Origin: Holacanthus passer
Taxonomy: Eukaryota; Chordata; Actinopteri; Pomacanthidae
Direction of reading: 5' to 3'
Assembly (NCBI GenBank): GCA_025331565.1
Contig: JAFREQ010000049.1
Span: 3,444,501-3,508,500, forward strand
Length of the DNA: 64,000 nucleotides
Position numbers and translations under genes: made by a program. Below are positions 60,627-64,000 of this stretch, in pieces. Below the pieces are notes generated by a model. The model saw only the letters and a program-made list of their open reading frames with translations. It did not search any database and was not told where the DNA came from. The stretch's first letter is position 1, and every line of letters starts with the position of its first letter.

Positions 60627-62144
60627 GCTTAAAAGTGTAATAAAACAGGTAAAATAAATAATGAGAAATGTTAAAATGCAAAATAACCATAATGAAAAGA
60701 AAATAATGCATAGGAACACATAAAAAGCTAAGATTGTAAAATGTTCAAAGTTGACAAAACAATCCACAAGTAAAGTCCTCTTACTTTCTTGTTCTGTAGC
60801 TTTCGACCCACAGTCTTCCTCAGCAGATGATGCTTGCTCAGTTGGCATGGAACTGTACATGTTTAAACTTTCCATTATTCTGAGCTCTTTCAGGACTTCA
60901 TCGTGTTGGCTTTAACTTTGAACAGAATAACTGATGATTAAACAGTTGAATAAACAGTGAGGCTTAAAAGCACAGTTTTAGCATAAGTTTCAAAGAGAAA
61001 ACTGTTCTGTCTGCCCCTGCACAGGAAGGTCAGCCTGACAGCAAAGATATGAAAACCTTTGTGGCTTTCAGGGACCGCAACAGATGTCACACAGTGCAGT
61101 TAAGTGTTCATGAGGAGTACCTCTCAGCCTGTAATAACAGTTGTATCATATTTTTGTGGCTGTGCAGAGAGTTTTCGTCGCAACTACAAATTTGTAACAG
61201 GAGGCATGTGTTACAATTGGAGTATGGAGGTTTAAAGACATAGGCATTTATCAGGTGGTGACGTGCTTGATGACACTATTGAGTGGTATTGTGGGTAATG
61301 TATTACCTTCCTGGGGACTGAAGGTCAGGATATCTCAGCCTCTGCTGCTTTGATTTTGACAGAGTTCCCAACTTTGTGGAAGTGCAGTGTCATTAAAGCT
61401 CTAAAAGTTTTCAAATATATTTTAGTTCAAGTCACTACAGGAACACAAGGATTAGTCAAATACACTGAAGTTTCTCTGTTCAAGATAAAACTGTCTGAAT
61501 TTTGAACTATGATGCTAAAAGTCAAAGAGGAATCATTACACTGACAATCAAAGGGAGATTTTTTTGTTCATCCATATATTGTTTTGCATTTTAAATACCC
61601 GAAGTGGGCTAAAACTCCAATAAGTGCAGTTAATACTGAATCACAAAATGAAAATGAGGAACGTCCTCTGGAATTTCCAAGTGTGCTTCAACTCTTCCAT
61701 CTCTCCCAGCACATTTCTCTGGAGCAACAGTCCTTTTGAGCCGTCGAGCCGGTGCTTCGGTATCACACGGGTGTCGATTCCTCCTGTTGTTGTTTCAGAT
61801 GCACACATCAAGTTCCCCACTGCTGTGTCATTATCATGAGATGGAATATTTGGCCTAAGCAAGCTAACTGATTGCTACACAGCCGTGTGTTTTGTTGAGC
61901 CCATCTCAAGTGGACTCCCTAATGAAATCTGACAATCAACAAGATGGTTGTCACGGCGACGGGGCTGCAACAGGCTCTTGTGGGCTCAGGACACAAGACT
62001 CCCAGTGGGTGTCAGACCAGGAGAGCACCGCAGGAACTGGACATTATATTATATTTTGCTTATATTTCACAGATGATGTCTTCTAAGAAATCGATCCAGA
62101 CCTGCACAGACTGACTGAAATGTGCACATAACAGGACAGAAGCC
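60627..62144. other. Region upstream of slc2a10
   Basis: No supported coding exon. The slc2a10 promoter and 5' UTR should lie toward the right end, but they are not delimited by any clear signal. Confidence 0.45.
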
Positions 62145-64000
62145 ATGGGTAAGTTTTTTGTAAATGAATGATTTTCCATCGTAAAGCAGTTATGTAAGAA
62201 ACATTATCCTGTAAAGTATTTATTTTCACTCTGGTGTAAAGTAAGATAAGTAACAGTGTGACCTGTCAGTACAGATGTCTATAGTTCAGTGTTGCAGCTG
62301 CTGAAAACTGACATTTTGTGCAAGTACATTTAGACCATCAAACTAAAAATCATAAAACTATTAAAATCTAAATGGCAGGTTTTACAGATGGATTGCATCT
62401 GCAGTCAGTAAGGAACTGATTTAAGCTTCATTTTCCCACATATGAGCAGAAGACAGGGTAATCTTTGATTAGCATCGAGACTCAGGAGCTTTCATTTGCA
62501 TTTCTGTCAATAGATGCTGCACATCAAAGAATCCCAGGTTACTGTGAGGAGCAGCTGCAGAACCGTTGCAGTTCTGAATGTGTATCATTCATTTAGAAAC
62601 TAACTACAATATGATAGGTGCTGTAAGCTAAGAAACAGACTGTGTCTAATCCACAAATTTAAACGTAATTGTGTAAAGCTAATTTACATCTGTACCTGAG
62701 TAAAGAATTGACTTCCATGAGTTGAGGTAGACATTCATGCTGGTTATTTGTATGAAGAACAAAGTTTAAAATTTAAATCCTGATCAGTCTGTGCTGTTAC
62801 ATAGTCACAGTTAGACTTTCAGACAAGACAGAAATATTATCAGTAAATCTTATTGAAGCACTAAAAGTAAAAGTGTTCATTATACAGAATGCCCTCCTTC
62901 AGATATTGGATAGTTACTAGTGATGCATTAACACAGAAGTATTATGTTGCATGTGGTTGAGGTGGAGCAAACTGGCTTCTTTATATACCTGTTGCTTTAC
63001 TTTGACAGCCAGCCAGAGTTTTAATATGGTGAACTTGATTTTTCTTAATTAGATCTTGCGTTTAGTGTGTTAGAAAATGTAACATAAAATGCAGTTAATG
63101 CAAATGTCACCTTTTTAAAATGTGGTAAAAACCACAATTTCAAAAATGCTGCAGCACCCTTGAGCTGTCCTTAAGGCTCTGAGAGTGTCGTGGCACCCAG
63201 TTTGGAACCCACAGCTCAAGCATGCATGGCATCTTCCCTGGCTATGATAGCAAGTAAGACCTGCTATTGAGACCATAATGTTTTGAAGAGAAAAAAAAGA
63301 AAAAAGATTCTCTTGTTGAATGGATTTTTTGGAGTGGTCATTAGTGATACTGCATCTTATGGCACTTCTGCCCTGGCTGTAGCCCAGATGGTGGATTTAA
63401 AAATCTCGCCGCAGCAAAGTCCAGAGGTTCTGATGATAAACCTCACAAAGTTTAACATTAAAATAAGAATTCATAAATTCACCAAAGACATTATGTTGGC
63501 GTGAATGTCATGTGTTAAGAGTGCTCCTCTCAAAGGGTAAACCATCTGAATGTTTCCTTCCTTCTAGGCAGCGTTATCCTCCTGCTGGCAGCTGTGGTGT
63601 CCACTCTGGGCGGCCTGGTCTTTGGTTATGAGCTGGGCATCATCTCGGGTGCTTTATTGCAGCTCAAGGCAGAGTTCAGACTCTCGTGTGTCCAGCAGGA
63701 GGCTCTGGTCAGCTCTTTGTTGATAGGAGCGCTGCTGGCGTCCATCACGGGCGGCTGCTTGATCGACCATCAGGGCCGCAGGAACTCCATCCTCCTCAGC
63801 AACGTCCTGATCCTGACCGGTAGTCTGGTCCTGCTCATCAGCTCCTACTGTGCCCTGGTGGTGGGAAGGATAATAGTGGGCTTTGCCATGTGTATATCAT
63901 CCATGTCCTGCTGCATCTTTGTGTCCGAGATGGTTGCTCCTGACCGCCGGGGCTTCCTGGTAACACTGTATGAAGCAGGGATCACTGTGGGCATCCTGGC
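62145..64000 (+). CDS. slc2a10: Facilitative glucose transporter 10 (GLUT10), 5' part, cut by window edge
   Basis: Exon 1 contributes only ATGG (62145-62148), followed by GTAAGT. Exon 2 opens at 63568 after TTCTAG and runs past the window end. The 145 visible codons read [20 protein letters not shown], then [12 protein letters not shown] (TM1), [26 protein letters not shown] (the sugar-transporter GRR loop after TM2), [19 protein letters not shown], a PDRRG loop and [11 protein letters not shown]. This is the major facilitator sugar-porter fold and matches vertebrate GLUT10 closely, including FGYEL and [15 protein letters not shown]10 carries hexoses and dehydroascorbate; loss in humans causes arterial tortuosity syndrome. 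A four-base first coding exon with the bulk in one long exon 2 fits this gene. It sits next to tp53rk as in human. Confidence 0.93.

Noticed and set aside
61641..61862. Overlapping open frames on both strands upstream of slc2a10
   Set aside because: No family recognised and no splice support; both strands are open over the same bases, suggesting chance.
1..64000. CRISPR arrays, operons or bacterial-type defence genes
   Set aside because: The window is spliced vertebrate DNA; no regular spaced repeats or prokaryotic gene organisation were seen.

Overview
The window is nuclear DNA of a bony fish. Its genes are split by GT-AG introns, it lies in AT-rich sequence full of fish-type DNA transposons and LINE tails, and the gene order CCN5 - SERINC3 - TP53RK - SLC2A10 matches genes that lie near each other on human chromosome 20q13. 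All reading was by eye from the sequence and from memory of protein families; no search was run, so the species is not named.

Layout. 0.26-10.7 kb: ccn5, a secreted matricellular protein in five exons on the + strand. Its first intron holds a tRNA-Asp copy joined to a LINE-type tail and a Tc1 transposon that is itself interrupted by a probable solo LTR. 12.8-13.8 kb: a single-exon P2Y-type nucleotide receptor (+). 14.9-16.6 kb: remnants of Tc1/mariner elements. 19.06-21.8 kb: fndc11 (-) in two exons, with a complete hAT-type element (8-bp target duplication) in its intron. 22-31 kb: gene-poor, with LINE fragments. 31.0-44.9 kb: serinc3 (+), ten coding exons encoding a 479-residue multipass membrane protein. 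46.9-52.9 kb: two adjacent minus-strand immunoglobulin-superfamily genes, one V-C1-transmembrane and one with three C-type domains and no visible anchor. 53-55.8 kb: repeats. 55.8-57.7 kb: tp53rk (-), two exons split by an apparent GC-AG intron. 57.8-62.1 kb: repeats and a GC-rich islet. 62.1 kb to the end: start of slc2a10 (+), cut by the window edge.

The recognised genes are unrelated housekeeping, matrix, signalling and transport genes; they share a neighbourhood, not a pathway. The least ordinary part is the pair of immunoglobulin-superfamily genes between serinc3 and tp53rk. Every internal splice junction in both is phase 1, so their domain exons could be shuffled without breaking the frame. 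Gene A resembles B7-H6/tapasin-type proteins, and I cannot assign gene B to a named family.
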